Shown here: piece after piece, positions 39,289 to 50,029 of the stretch | How the letters are laid out: the number at the start of each line of letters is the position of its first letter | Position numbering within the stretch: position 1 is the stretch's first letter | Origin: Phlyctochytrium arcticum | Taxonomy: Eukaryota; Chytridiomycota; Chytridiomycetes; Chytridiales; Chytridiaceae | NCBI GenBank assembly: GCA_025602905.1 | Contig: JAHLKI010000054.1 | Coordinates: forward strand, 1 to 64,000 | Direction of reading: 5' to 3' | DNA: 64,000 nt | Program-made: the position numbers and the translations under genes | Notes under the pieces: model-generated | The model's database searches: none | Told to the model about the DNA's origin: nothing | The model's input: only the letters and a program-made list of their open reading frames with translations

Positions 39289-41688
39289 GGTTGTATTGGG
39301 TATGTTCAAGTCTGGGTAATCAAAGTCAGTCAAATTACAACGAGGAGGTGTCAATTTCACGGGGGTCGACAGGAACTCACAGGATGGGTTGCTTATACAG
39401 TGAGGGGGACTTTCTCAATAAGTATGATGGCTTTCGATGTCTTGAATTTCTTTGGAGGGAATGATTCAAGCCTGCGTATTTCACAAAATGTTTAGCATAC
39501 GAAAATGGGACCACAGCACGATGATGCAGCATGCGTTACCTCTGGATTTTTCAGGGTCGATGACGGAGGATCTTTCTAGCAGTATCGATGGGATATTTTA
39601 GACTTTTCCGTGGTCGTCGCGAAACCTGAGGGTCTTGAGGAGGAAGTTTGATACGCGTATCCAGCTGCGCAGTACACCCAAGTCTGTAGCGAGGTTGCGA
39701 GATCTTTGCAGCAAAACAGGCAGCACCGGGGGGAACAGGTGTTGGCCGGCGACTGTACAAAGTCTACAGACAGGAAATGTCGGTGCAAAGTCAAGAGGGA
39801 GATGTCGGTGGGAGGAGATCCTGAAGCCGTTTTTATGCCCTGGCGAAACGGCGGTTCCTGCATCGGGCCCAGCTTACGCCTTTCTGCGGCACAGCCATGC
39901 TAGGGGGGGATCGCGCAGTAAAAGGCCCAAGGGCTCCCCCCCCCCCCCCCCCCCAGGGGTGCAAATGAAATTCCGACAAGGAGGTGAATAAAACCTGAAT
40001 ACCATCTCTAGTACCACCTATTCCACCTATCCCACCTATCCCACCTACCCAAGCGGGTGAATTTTGGAGGTGACTTTGGTATTTATCCATGATGCTCGAG
40101 AGGCTCGAGAGGGGTTAGAGCTTCTCAGAGTGAATCTAATATCATATCTCAACCCCCCAGTCGAAATGCAGCTCGAATAGAGTGCGTTAACCTTTGCATG
40201 AGTGAATTAGACCGATGGCATGCATGATAGCAGAGGGACTTGGAACAGGACCATCGTACAATCTACATATGGACTCGGAAGTCTGCTGGCGAATATGATG
40301 CCACGGATTCACTGAATGGCCCCGGTATGCAGTGAGTGCAGCGCTAGGCAGTTCCAATACAAGAGAACAGGCACGTTGAGATGAATTGCCCTATGGTCCA
40401 GCCTTGTGCATAACTTCCATTTGCATGTCCTCGAGGACTTGGTATCAACCGTCTCAGGCATCATCTGAGATAATTAGTAAGAGACAACTGCTCCATTTCT
40501 TGGGCGTCCAGCCAGGCAAAGATACAAGATTTCCGGCAAAGGGTCATGGACGCAGGGCTATGACAGTCAATGCCAAATACTGTAGGTGAGCTTCACCGTC
40601 CCCAATCCAGTCCCACGAGAATCACGACCGTGGGGTTGTTGCTGGCAAGCTTTTGAGGATAGAGCGGGGCCTTCAGGCTGCTCAAGACGTTGCCATAGGT
40701 AGTTTCGTAGCGGAATGTATGGAGGATCAAGAAAGACTTGAGAGGAATCTCGGCCGGGAAAACACTATTCGGAATTTGGGACGGAGGTTCAAAGTCGTGT
40801 GGCTGGTGATTGCAAAACTGTGCCGCTGGGTCCGCGGCGGTTGGCAGAAAACCAGGAGAAACTGCTGCTGCGAATTTATTTTTTGCTACGCCAGCACCGG
40901 CCATTTCCATTAGCTCTTTTTTCGCACCGCATTTACCAACCTACTCGGAGGTCGAATACATTCCTTCCGTCTCGCTTCACATACCGACCCTGTTTCTGCC
41001 CTGCCAGCTGTATAGCGGCAACCTTTTTTGAGGGGCCGACTGGAATAGAGCTGTGTGCTATTTCCAGAACTGACGACCAGGAGAACAACGCACCTTGCAA
41101 CTCAGAAGTCGAATACTCTTTATATACTTGGAGACTCATTTTCTCTTTCCCACCTCCGACTTTACTATTTTCGACAAACAGTCCGACTGTCATACCTTTT
41201 CTCGTAACGCAAGTGAACACGGAGCAGGACCTCGATCACTTTCCTGTGGAGCATTATCTATATACCTTTCCGCCTTCAACCTCTTACCCAGCTGTGGCCC
41301 ATCCTCAAGAACCTGCGGAGTAGAATCTCTCAATTCAGTCTTTTTTTAACAATTGGCACACGACCTTCCTTCTCGTCAGACATTGCCGAAACCCCTTGGC
41401 GTAGATTAATTTACTGCAAGCAAGGCAGCTCACTCGATCAATACCGGAAAACACATCAGCTGGAGTTGCTGTTCGCCATTTTTGTATCCCCGACGATTGT
41501 TCATTGAGAGCTAACCACGCACGCGTAACCGTTTCGACTCATTTTGATCAAGGCTAAAGCCGCTGAAAACCGTTTCCCACAGGCTTACCTACCACACTTG
41601 CGCACGACGGATATCAGAGGAACGAAGGATTTTTAGGTCAACCACCCACTGACCTAAAGGGCCGACGCTCACGGCCATCGGATGCGAC
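39289..41688. other. Intergenic region with a poly-C tract
   Basis: No supported gene. A run of 19 C lies at 39936-39954. A short tandem array of CCACCTAT(T/C) units lies at 40013-40047. GCTCGAGAGGCTCGAGAGG occurs at 40094-40112. The last kilobase should hold the upstream region of the vasculin-like gene. Confidence 0.5.
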
Positions 41689-43365
41689 ATGGACAGGGTG
41701 GTACCTAGGAGATCTTCGAGTGGACAAAGTCATGGGGCGTTATATGGCAACCCGCGTAATCCGGCCACCAACGGTATCAATGGCAATGGTGGAAGCACCA
41801 CGTTTTCCCGACCATCACCACCCCCCGGCTTGGGTCCTCAATCTCGTTTGCGCACAGCGAGTGCTTCATCTGTATTAGCCGGGATTGGTACAAAAGACTT
41901 GGTTTTGGGACCAGGAGGCGCGATGGGCCGCGCGATGGGCGGCAGTGCATCCCCGGTTGAACCTGCACCGAACATTGGATTCTCGTCAGGCGTTATGGGT
42001 AATTTCGGAAACCACACTACAGCCAAACGACCAGAACGAAGAGAGCGCAACTTGTCGTTGAACGGTAACGCTCAAACTGCCGCCTGGGGCCGCAGCAATC
42101 CCGGTCCACCCACTCCAAATGGAAATAATGCTCGCCAACAACCATGGCCCCAACTGAGTTCCTCAACTCTTGGAGTCTTTAAGCCTTTAGTGCCATCACC
42201 TGTTGCCGAAAACCGCCAGTTTTTCGCCGAGCCGCAGCGGGACAAGACTGAACCAGCACCTGCAAATTTTGAGAACAATTTCCCCTCTCTTGGTAACGGC
42301 ACCAATGGTACCTCGAATCGGATTTCTGCCTCTGGACCAACCCTAAATCATATACTTAGACCGGTAGCCGCATGGGGAAAGCCCGATGCTGCTTCTATTG
42401 TCGCTGGTGGGGGTCCACCGCCGGGTCCTATTGAGACTGAGCTTTCCGCACATGTTGATGACGGCGAGGCGGCCGAGATTGCACGATTGAAAGCTCTCAT
42501 TCCCAAACTGGACAAACCGAAATTTGCGGGAAAAGCCGCTTCAATGCGAGAACGGGGCAAAAATGGAATCATACCAAAGGGATTGGGGATGCCGAATCAA
42601 CAGCGATCTGCTTCATTCACAAAGCCTTCTACAGGTCTGAGACCGTCGATTCTGAACAAAGCAAACACTGTATCTGCCCCTGTGATGATTGCGAATCGGC
42701 CAAAACTACGAACCAGTCTCAAATCATCTCCTCGGCCCCAGAGTCACCTCCCTGTAGCAGAAGTTGGACCAGCCGGTGTGAATGGTGTGCGTAATGACGA
42801 TTGCAACTCTCTTACTCAAGCGTCTGGTGATTCTGCAGAATTTGATCTGGGTGAATTAGCTCATTCCAACTCTGAAGAAGACATTTTTGCGCTAGAAGGA
42901 TCCAATTCAGCTTGTAGCATGTTGAATTCTGTCACTTCACAATCGGACGAGTTTCCGGGTCTTTCGACAGCATCGTCGCGAAGCACTACTCCTACTGCCT
43001 CAGGACCGGGTACACCAGAATCTCATTTCGAGCGGCGCGACATGACCCGTTCGACATCCCATGAATTGGGCCTGGCTCCGTTTTTGGGATCTTCCAAGCT
43101 TCATGAGCCAGCTGATCATCACGCGAGCAAGTCAGACATTGTCCGGTCCACTGCAAAATCTGCCAATTACCCCAAACCCGAACCGTACGAATCCGTATTC
43201 CAGTACTCGGCCTCTCTCGAAAAGGAGGAACGGTTTTTGCGCTCGCTCGGATGGGACAAGAGCGCCTACTACGACTCGGACGTGGACGAGTCGGAATTTG
43301 TAATTACCGAGGAAGAAAAGCAAGAGTTTTTTCGCGGACACGGAAAGTCGCAAGGGTTCTGTTAG
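41689..43365 (+). CDS. Vasculin/GPBP1-like nuclear protein
   Basis: This uninterrupted 558-residue ORF starts at an ATG at 41689. Most is Ser/Asn/Gly/Pro-rich and probably disordered. A short ordered segment (FENNFPSLG; residues about 195-205) resembles the FPSL motif of such proteins. The C-terminal 45 residues hold the vasculin-type core: SLEKEERFLRSLGWDKSAYY and ITEEEKQEFF. Vasculin family proteins bind GC-rich promoter DNA or regulate transcription and cell size in fungi and animals. No signal peptide or membrane segment was seen. The assignment rests mainly on the C-terminal core. Confidence 0.7.
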   Translation: MDRVVPRRSSSGQSHGALYGNPRNPATNGINGNGGSTTFSRPSPPPGLGPQSRLRTASASSVLAGIGTKDLVLGPGGAMGRAMGGSASPVEPAPNIGFSSGVMGNFGNHTTAKRPERRERNLSLNGNAQTAAWGRSNPGPPTPNGNNARQQPWPQLSSSTLGVFKPLVPSPVAENRQFFAEPQRDKTEPAPANFENNFPSLGNGTNGTSNRISASGPTLNHILRPVAAWGKPDAASIVAGGGPPPGPIETELSAHVDDGEAAEIARLKALIPKLDKPKFAGKAASMRERGKNGIIPKGLGMPNQQRSASFTKPSTGLRPSILNKANTVSAPVMIANRPKLRTSLKSSPRPQSHLPVAEVGPAGVNGVRNDDCNSLTQASGDSAEFDLGELAHSNSEEDIFALEGSNSACSMLNSVTSQSDEFPGLSTASSRSTTPTASGPGTPESHFERRDMTRSTSHELGLAPFLGSSKLHEPADHHASKSDIVRSTAKSANYPKPEPYESVFQYSASLEKEERFLRSLGWDKSAYYDSDVDESEFVITEEEKQEFFRGHGKSQGFC

Positions 43366-44185
43366 ATATTGATGATTTTTTGTATACATGGGTTGTTATC
43401 CCACCATTTTTCCCACCTTCACCTCCTTGAGCACCACCAACTCGCCCGCATCCCCTTCACCCGTCTCTCTATACATGTTGAGCTTTTTTTTTATTGGTTT
43501 CGTACACATCCCTCCTCCCACCCACAACAATTAGGTTTTTTTTTTCGCCACTAATAGATTCGGCGCGTATTCTGTCCTCTCCCAACAGTTCAGCTCCATT
43601 TAAAAAGTTTTACGCAGAGGTCTCGTTGGATGCTGCTTTGGATGACACGGCCCATATGTGGAGTAGTGTGGGAACATCCAGCGAACATCTTTCATACTCT
43701 GACACATGAAGCAGCCATGGGTGGCAAACCCAAGACACATGATTTTGCACAACTATCCCCCATCATACATTTTGCTTGGCAAATATCTAGGTATATTCTG
43801 CCTTCAGTTTGGTCGAATTGGAACAGCATGCGAAAATTAAACAACAACATCAAACATGGAAATGTGTATCACGTGCGTGTATCACATGACTGAGCCGCTC
43901 TGTCGGTCCGGCGGGTCCGCGCTTTGGGCATTGGCAACTCCACTCCAAAAAATTTGGCAAGAACACTGACATTAACCTTCTTTTCCCACTATTACAAGTC
44001 TTGGTCAAGGGTTTCGGCCTCTGTGGGAGATAGGGTACTTGGAAGTGCCCTCGGTGTGGCAAGCAGCAGCCACCGGAAAAAATCAACGGTGAATTGTCAA
44101 ATCCAGTCTTGCCATTCAGGACCAGCAACATTCTCTTTTGGTTGTCGGAGTGCTCAGGAAGAGGACGGAGACACAGAAGGAGGTT
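43366..44185. other. Intergenic region
   Basis: No gene was seen. Two T-runs (43485-43492 and 43533-43541) lie after the vasculin-like stop. The rest should be the promoter of the zinc-finger gene. Confidence 0.45.
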
Positions 44186-47100
44186 ATGTCTCTACCTCCA
44201 TCGGGACCGCTGCGAATTCAAGACATTTTGAATGTGGATAATTTGACAAGAACGGGTGACAGCAACAGTAGTTTTCTTCCAAAGGCATCATCGTTTCAGT
44301 ATGCAATCACAGGGAAGATTGGTGGACTAGCAAGTGAAAGTGGAGCGTCGAATTCAATAGATGGACAACTGCAGCAGCAGCGGCCCCCTTCACCACCTTT
44401 AACACCATCTGGGACCATGATGCGGCGTCCGAATGCCCAAGCTTCATGGCGGACTTTGAGCCAATCAGGCCCATCAACGGCAGAGATTTCAGGAAGCAAT
44501 ATGCAAGTGGAAGAGGATATGGATGCTGGGGAAAGCGATGGCAAATTGTTTACTTGCGATCACCCGGGATGTGGCAAGCGGTTTACTCGTCAGCAAAACC
44601 TGAAATCTCATCAAGATGTGCATACGGGCTTAAAGCCGTATCAATGCGAACACTGCAACGTGCGATTCCGGCGGAAACAAGACTTACAGCGACATAATCG
44701 AACAATGCACGAAGCTGCCAAATTGCATACCTGTCCCCGGTGTCAAAAGGAATTTGCGAGGGCAGACGCTTTGAAGAGACATGTGCGGTCAACCAGTCGC
44801 ATGTTTGCGTGCACAGGTCAGCCATCGGATGATCGCGAGATGGAGCTTGAATCTCTGGTCAAGAGTCGGGGTGTCCCCAAAGGAAGCTCAAGGATGGTTC
44901 GGATCCCGGGAACGTGTGCTGCGCCAAGCACTCCATCGGTCACTGGTGAAGTCTCTTCACAACCACACAAGTTTGGGTTTGCAACAACATCCACTCCATT
45001 ACCTATGACACCAATCTCAAATCCGTCGTCTGACTCCCTCAATATTTTCCCGCTCATGCCAAACATACATCCATCGCAATTGGGTACTTCGACCAAGATT
45101 GCAGCAGCTGTCGAGGCCAAAATGGCTACTCGTGCGGACTCGTCTTATGGAGCAATGGATTTCGCACGGCAAGCACTCGCAAGCAAGACATTGGAGGCAT
45201 TACCGGTGGCAGCAGAATCATTATCAGCTACGTCTTTCGCCAATAGTTCTGCACCAAGGGATACTTTCGGGGTGGCCGGTCAGAATATGTCCAACTTGTC
45301 CAGTTCATCAATATCGATGACTGCAGCGCCGGTGTTAATACAGGCAGCAGCAGCCCTGATTCAGAGGGAGGAGGAACGCAACCATGCCGGGATGTCTGCT
45401 CAAGATTCTAATCAAAGTTCTATGAATATGGTGGCTCTCCCCACAGAGACTATGGCCACCAGTGCATTGGTGCCTCTTCCATCGGCGTCAGTGGATTCTG
45501 GTTTGGCCGACCCAAATGCCCATAATCCCTTTCTTGCCACATCCGCCAGTCACTCCACGTACCCCGCCCCTGTTCCCCAGTCACACGCCTCACTCGATAG
45601 CTCACATAATCTGCAGCGTGAGCAAATACGCCAGTTGGAACAGCAGCTTATTGTAAAACAGAATAATGCCGCCTTATCGTTCATACCACCACAATCCTCG
45701 GTCTCGACTGCGCAACGGAATTTGCAAATGATGCAGGTGCAGGCAATAATCAACCACGAACATCAGCAACAGCAGCAGCAACAACAACAGCAACAACAGC
45801 TGGCTTTGGCGCAACATAATTTGGAAATGGCCGTTGTCCAATCTGCAGTAGAGAATCAAGTACTGCAACACCAAGCTGCATTACAAGATGCAAACACCCA
45901 TGCAGCTCAGTCCGCCGCGTTGACCCAACTCAGTCAGGTACAATATGCTGTGGAGGCTGTCCACATGCATGCTGCAGGAGAGCAACAGCGAGCCATGCTG
46001 CAACAAATGCTCCCAGAACCTCAAATACAATCTCAACCATTTGTCCAACCAGCGTTTGCTCCTCCACCACCCGGCTCATTCGTGCAGTCTCAGCCACTCA
46101 ATTCGCAGCAGCAAGTAGCGCAGCAGATTTCAGCATTACAAAATCATCAGCAGTTGGTTTTGCAGCAGCAACAGCAACAACTGGATAATCTGAGCTCAAA
46201 TTCACCTGCACAATCGCAATACATTGATTCCTCCTCTGACGCCGCCATGCAGATCTCTGATGCTATCAATACCCTACAAAACTCGGCACTAGCGCAAATT
46301 ACCGACACCCATTCGGATTTGATTAATGCCTATGCTCCTTCAACCGGGTCCCTTACCACAAGTTGCGCCTCTCAGCCGTTTTCGGTCGTAGAGTCGTCGG
46401 ATTTTGGCAATGGTAGCACTCAGTCCGGGAATGATGTGGGCCCTGTTTCAACAGCAGCCATCGAAGAAATCCGTGTTGAATTACAGGAAGAATATCATCG
46501 TGCTTTAGCAGCAAATATTGCGGAACAACATCAGAAGTTGCATCAGGACAAGACTGGCGACAAGGCCAACGAGATACAACAGGAGCACAGTATATCTTCT
46601 GTACCTCAGAATCATGAGCCGTCTACGAAGAGCTATGAGCAGAATTCAACGGAGAATATGATTGATCCACAGCTTCAGATTCAGTTGACCAGTACGCAAA
46701 TACAACTCGATCAAAGTGCGCTGGAGGATCGGCGGCGAGATCATCAGGTGTTGGGATTGGGTAGCATGAATAGTCAAGTGGGCATGGCTCCGGAACAGCA
46801 GCAGCGAGTACAGGACCCATCCAAGAACGACCACCAAGTTTTTGATGGTTCCAATCAGACCCCGGAGCAGACGATATCGAGCGCCGTGGCGACTGTCATG
46901 ATTCAGCAGCAACAACAGCAGGAACACGAGCGGCTCTCAGCAAGCGTCCAGCAAGCTCAGGAGAAGCAGCAGCAGTTTGAACAATTGGTGGTTCAGGCTC
47001 ACCTCCTTCAACAAATACACCAGCAGCAAGAAATTCAGCGAATAACCGATCAAGTGCAAGTCATGGCCCAGATCCAGCAAGAGCAGGTAGCGGCGCAAAT

Positions 47101-48082
47101 TCAACAGGCCGAAGAAGCACAGTTGGTCCAGCAAATACAGCAGAACCAGCAACTATTTGACCAGCAACAGGCGCTGCAAGAAGGGAATGTGCCGTGGCTT
47201 GTTCAACCTAGTATCGCGTCAAACCCACCTACTATGACGTTTGCTACCTCTTCAGATGGATCACTTCAAGGTTTGGCCTCACAATCATCACTGTGGCCTA
47301 CCACACAACCGGATACTGTCCCAACATCCTCAACGCACATGGATCTTGAGCAAGCTTCTGGCACGGTGACAACGACAATGGCTAATACGCAGTCTGGTTC
47401 GCTTTTGGTGGCGCATCACGCGTCTTTGGTGCCTGTGAGCATGGAGACCTTCTCATCGGCTGATCAATTATCGGTCAACCATGGTTTGACTTCACAGTTG
47501 ATGGCAAATGTTCCAGCAGATTTGCCTTCGATCGAACCTGCAAACTTATTGTCAAATTGGCAACAGGACCAAGTTGTTCAGATTCAGGGTCAGTCAATAG
47601 CAACCGTTCTTCAGCAACAAGAACAACCCCAGTCTGAAAATCTGGACCGAAGCTTTAAGCATCTTCGACAACTCCAACCCCAGGAACAATTCAACTCGGA
47701 TCAGCTCCTACATGAGACTCAGACCGTGCCAAATGCGTCGCAATACGATTATAATCTTCCCCAAGCTACCACGACCATCCATTTTGCCGAGTTTCGTGGT
47801 CAAACGCCCCCGTCCGCGAGCGAATCCCATGCTCTATCACAAGACATCCCATTCACTGGATCATCCGATCGAACAGACGCTGCTCATTCACTACATGGAT
47901 CGACGTCAACCGTCGCCGGATCCTCATTAAGTACCACAACTCCCCAAGTCTCGGAAACCAATGATGCCATCCCGCCACTGACTATTGCGCAGAGTCTTGA
48001 CAACCTTCAAGTGCAAGGCCTGACCACAATTGGTATATCCGATACTCACCCTGTGGCAACAGTGTCTACTCATCCCACCTAA
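44186..48082 (+). CDS. Glutamine-rich C2H2 zinc-finger transcription factor
   Basis: The ATG at 44186 (MSLPPSGPLRIQDIL) gives 1298 residues without introns. Three C2H2 fingers lie near residues 115-205: FTCDHPGCGKRFTRQQNLKS, YQCEHCNVRFRRKQDLQRH and HTCPRCQKEFARADALKRH. They are joined by TGLKP-type linkers, so it binds DNA. The remaining 1,100 residues are very rich in Gln, Ser, Ala and His, including a pure Q run coded by CAG/CAA near 45763-45800. These are typical activation or prion-like regions. A helical Gln/Glu/Ile/Ala stretch (QEIQRITDQVQVMAQIQQEQ) lies near residue 960. A longer frame starts at a TTG at 44138, which I do not use. Target genes are unknown. Confidence 0.85.
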   Translation: MSLPPSGPLRIQDILNVDNLTRTGDSNSSFLPKASSFQYAITGKIGGLASESGASNSIDGQLQQQRPPSPPLTPSGTMMRRPNAQASWRTLSQSGPSTAEISGSNMQVEEDMDAGESDGKLFTCDHPGCGKRFTRQQNLKSHQDVHTGLKPYQCEHCNVRFRRKQDLQRHNRTMHEAAKLHTCPRCQKEFARADALKRHVRSTSRMFACTGQPSDDREMELESLVKSRGVPKGSSRMVRIPGTCAAPSTPSVTGEVSSQPHKFGFATTSTPLPMTPISNPSSDSLNIFPLMPNIHPSQLGTSTKIAAAVEAKMATRADSSYGAMDFARQALASKTLEALPVAAESLSATSFANSSAPRDTFGVAGQNMSNLSSSSISMTAAPVLIQAAAALIQREEERNHAGMSAQDSNQSSMNMVALPTETMATSALVPLPSASVDSGLADPNAHNPFLATSASHSTYPAPVPQSHASLDSSHNLQREQIRQLEQQLIVKQNNAALSFIPPQSSVSTAQRNLQMMQVQAIINHEHQQQQQQQQQQQQLALAQHNLEMAVVQSAVENQVLQHQAALQDANTHAAQSAALTQLSQVQYAVEAVHMHAAGEQQRAMLQQMLPEPQIQSQPFVQPAFAPPPPGSFVQSQPLNSQQQVAQQISALQNHQQLVLQQQQQQLDNLSSNSPAQSQYIDSSSDAAMQISDAINTLQNSALAQITDTHSDLINAYAPSTGSLTTSCASQPFSVVESSDFGNGSTQSGNDVGPVSTAAIEEIRVELQEEYHRALAANIAEQHQKLHQDKTGDKANEIQQEHSISSVPQNHEPSTKSYEQNSTENMIDPQLQIQLTSTQIQLDQSALEDRRRDHQVLGLGSMNSQVGMAPEQQQRVQDPSKNDHQVFDGSNQTPEQTISSAVATVMIQQQQQQEHERLSASVQQAQEKQQQFEQLVVQAHLLQQIHQQQEIQRITDQVQVMAQIQQEQVAAQIQQAEEAQLVQQIQQNQQLFDQQQALQEGNVPWLVQPSIASNPPTMTFATSSDGSLQGLASQSSLWPTTQPDTVPTSSTHMDLEQASGTVTTTMANTQSGSLLVAHHASLVPVSMETFSSADQLSVNHGLTSQLMANVPADLPSIEPANLLSNWQQDQVVQIQGQSIATVLQQQEQPQSENLDRSFKHLRQLQPQEQFNSDQLLHETQTVPNASQYDYNLPQATTTIHFAEFRGQTPPSASESHALSQDIPFTGSSDRTDAAHSLHGSTSTVAGSSLSTTTPQVSETNDAIPPLTIAQSLDNLQVQGLTTIGISDTHPVATVSTHPT

Positions 48083-50029
48083 CATCTCGAGCCTTCATCG
48101 ACCATCGATTTCCGCACCACCCTAATATGTCGTACCCGTCCTAAAACCAAACCGAAACAAAACCCTAAAATACTCCCTTCATTAATTACTCTCACCCAGA
48201 TTTATATTGCTTCTACCATATCCCTTCTCCTCCCTCCTGTATATTTTCATTTGACTAGGTTCATGCTTCCCTCTCCCGCGTAACCGTGTACAGTTTTTGG
48301 TCAATCGCCCTTTCGTACCTTATGTATTCCCCCCTTTCTGACTCTGTTACTTATTTTGTACCTCTTTACTAAAATTTATTGACTCTGGCCGCACATGAAA
48401 AACACAGAACACAGATCAATAATGACTTGATTTTTGACTCTAACTTCATGTGAATATCACCGAATATCACATAACACAGCACGAGTAATGAATTGATAAA
48501 TTTGATGAAAACACGCAGAGTTGCAACGCCGCGGGTTGCTGCCAGAATGCCGGACGATAGACCAGACGATAGACATCATAAAACGCAAGCAACGGAGTGA
48601 CTTTGAAATGGGTCTTGGTTGCACCTCCGTAATTTCGGAGAGCCAAAGCTGGTGGCGAAAACTAATCCGCTAACGCCTGATTGATAAGGGTGGTCAGGAT
48701 GCTCATCAAGATTAGAATGTTGTCTTTCCACATCGCACAGAATCAGCCGTCCACGAGCGTCTGCCGATGTTTGATGACATTATTCCTACTTAATGTAAGG
48801 TCATATTTTTTTTTGAGCATGCTGCTCAACCATTTGTCTTCCTCAGTTGTCTTCCGACAGATAACTTATAGCATTGTTGATGCGTGCTTCTTTTTAAACT
48901 TACCTTGGTTGGCCGGCGTCCAACCTGTGTCTCATTAACGTACGGGAAATGAACTGTTTCAAAAGTATCATATTGGAATTTACTCGTACCAGAGTAGGAG
49001 CGTTACCGCCTGAAAAAAAAAACCCAGATTGTGATGACGGATAAGTTCCGGAGTTTGTGGCCGAGAAGAACGTGGAGATTGCCAAAGGGTTCTTGTTCCC
49101 TTACTTATGTGGATCTATGGTACGTGCACACATTTATCCTACTCGTACATTATCTGCCGTCAGGACAGCCAGACGATTCTGAAACAGTAGCTTTGGATAA
49201 GCTCGACCACTAATGATTCCCGCAGTAATCCTTTGCGGGCAAACCTTTTCCGCATGTTTTGAGCAGTTGAATTGAAGACTGCAAAAGCGATTGACGTTAG
49301 TCTTTGAAGCATCCGGCTGTGTGCTGGCCTTGATGTCGGTATGGCCGGGATTTTGTCAAATTAAAAAATAATGCCAATTTCGAACGCGTTTCTCTCAAGG
49401 CATCCTGTTGCTATTGCGGAGAGGTTCCATTCTCCCACAATCACAAACCCCTGAGCGCCGTTGGTCTACTAACTAGTAGTAACTACTCTGTTTTCCTTCT
49501 GTATCCACAAGTGGCACAATGCCCTCTACTGTGCACCCTGTGTGCACCCGGCCAGGATGGTGAAGATCGTTGATACTACACAAGCGGCAACAGGCTGCCT
49601 GCCAGTTTCGCATTTTTGAGTCCAGCTATAGTCCCCATACTCGAGTAGGAAAAAGCATTGCTGCTTAGGGGAAAAAAAGAATGTAGGACCAAAGGGCAGC
49701 CTTAATTGGCCGTTGGCTGGTGTAGTACCAGATTTCGAACATGAAACGCTGCTCGCTTGTGCCGCGGCGCGCGCCACACTTGCCGCAAGCTTTCATACCC
49801 CGCTCGTGCGGCCGTCTTGCCGGCTTTGCGCGCTACGGCGAGCCTAAAGACAACGACTTTACGCTGCCCGACCTCGAAGTCCGGATTGTTTTTCAAAGTC
49901 CTTTTTCTTCGTATATTCTCAGCAGTTTGACACTCTGAGTTCGGTGTGGAACATTCACCCCGTCGCGAGCCAAGCTCTCGCCTACCCATCATCTATCATC
50001 CCCCATATCCATCTCCGACAACACGAACC
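48083..50029. other. Intergenic region, 1.9 kb
   Basis: No supported gene on either strand. It contains pyrimidine-rich DNA after the zinc-finger stop (48100-48300) and a TACTCGAGTA palindrome at 49638. The last 100 bp precede the secreted protein's ATG and are CT-rich, as in fungal promoters. Confidence 0.45.

Noticed and set aside
40010..40050. Possible CRISPR-like direct repeats
   Set aside because: Short 8-9-bp units without spacers; a simple tandem array in a eukaryotic genome.
39833..40090. Gly-rich, collagen-like minus-strand ORF
   Set aside because: Created by the poly-C tract and the CCACCTAT array; no true protein features.
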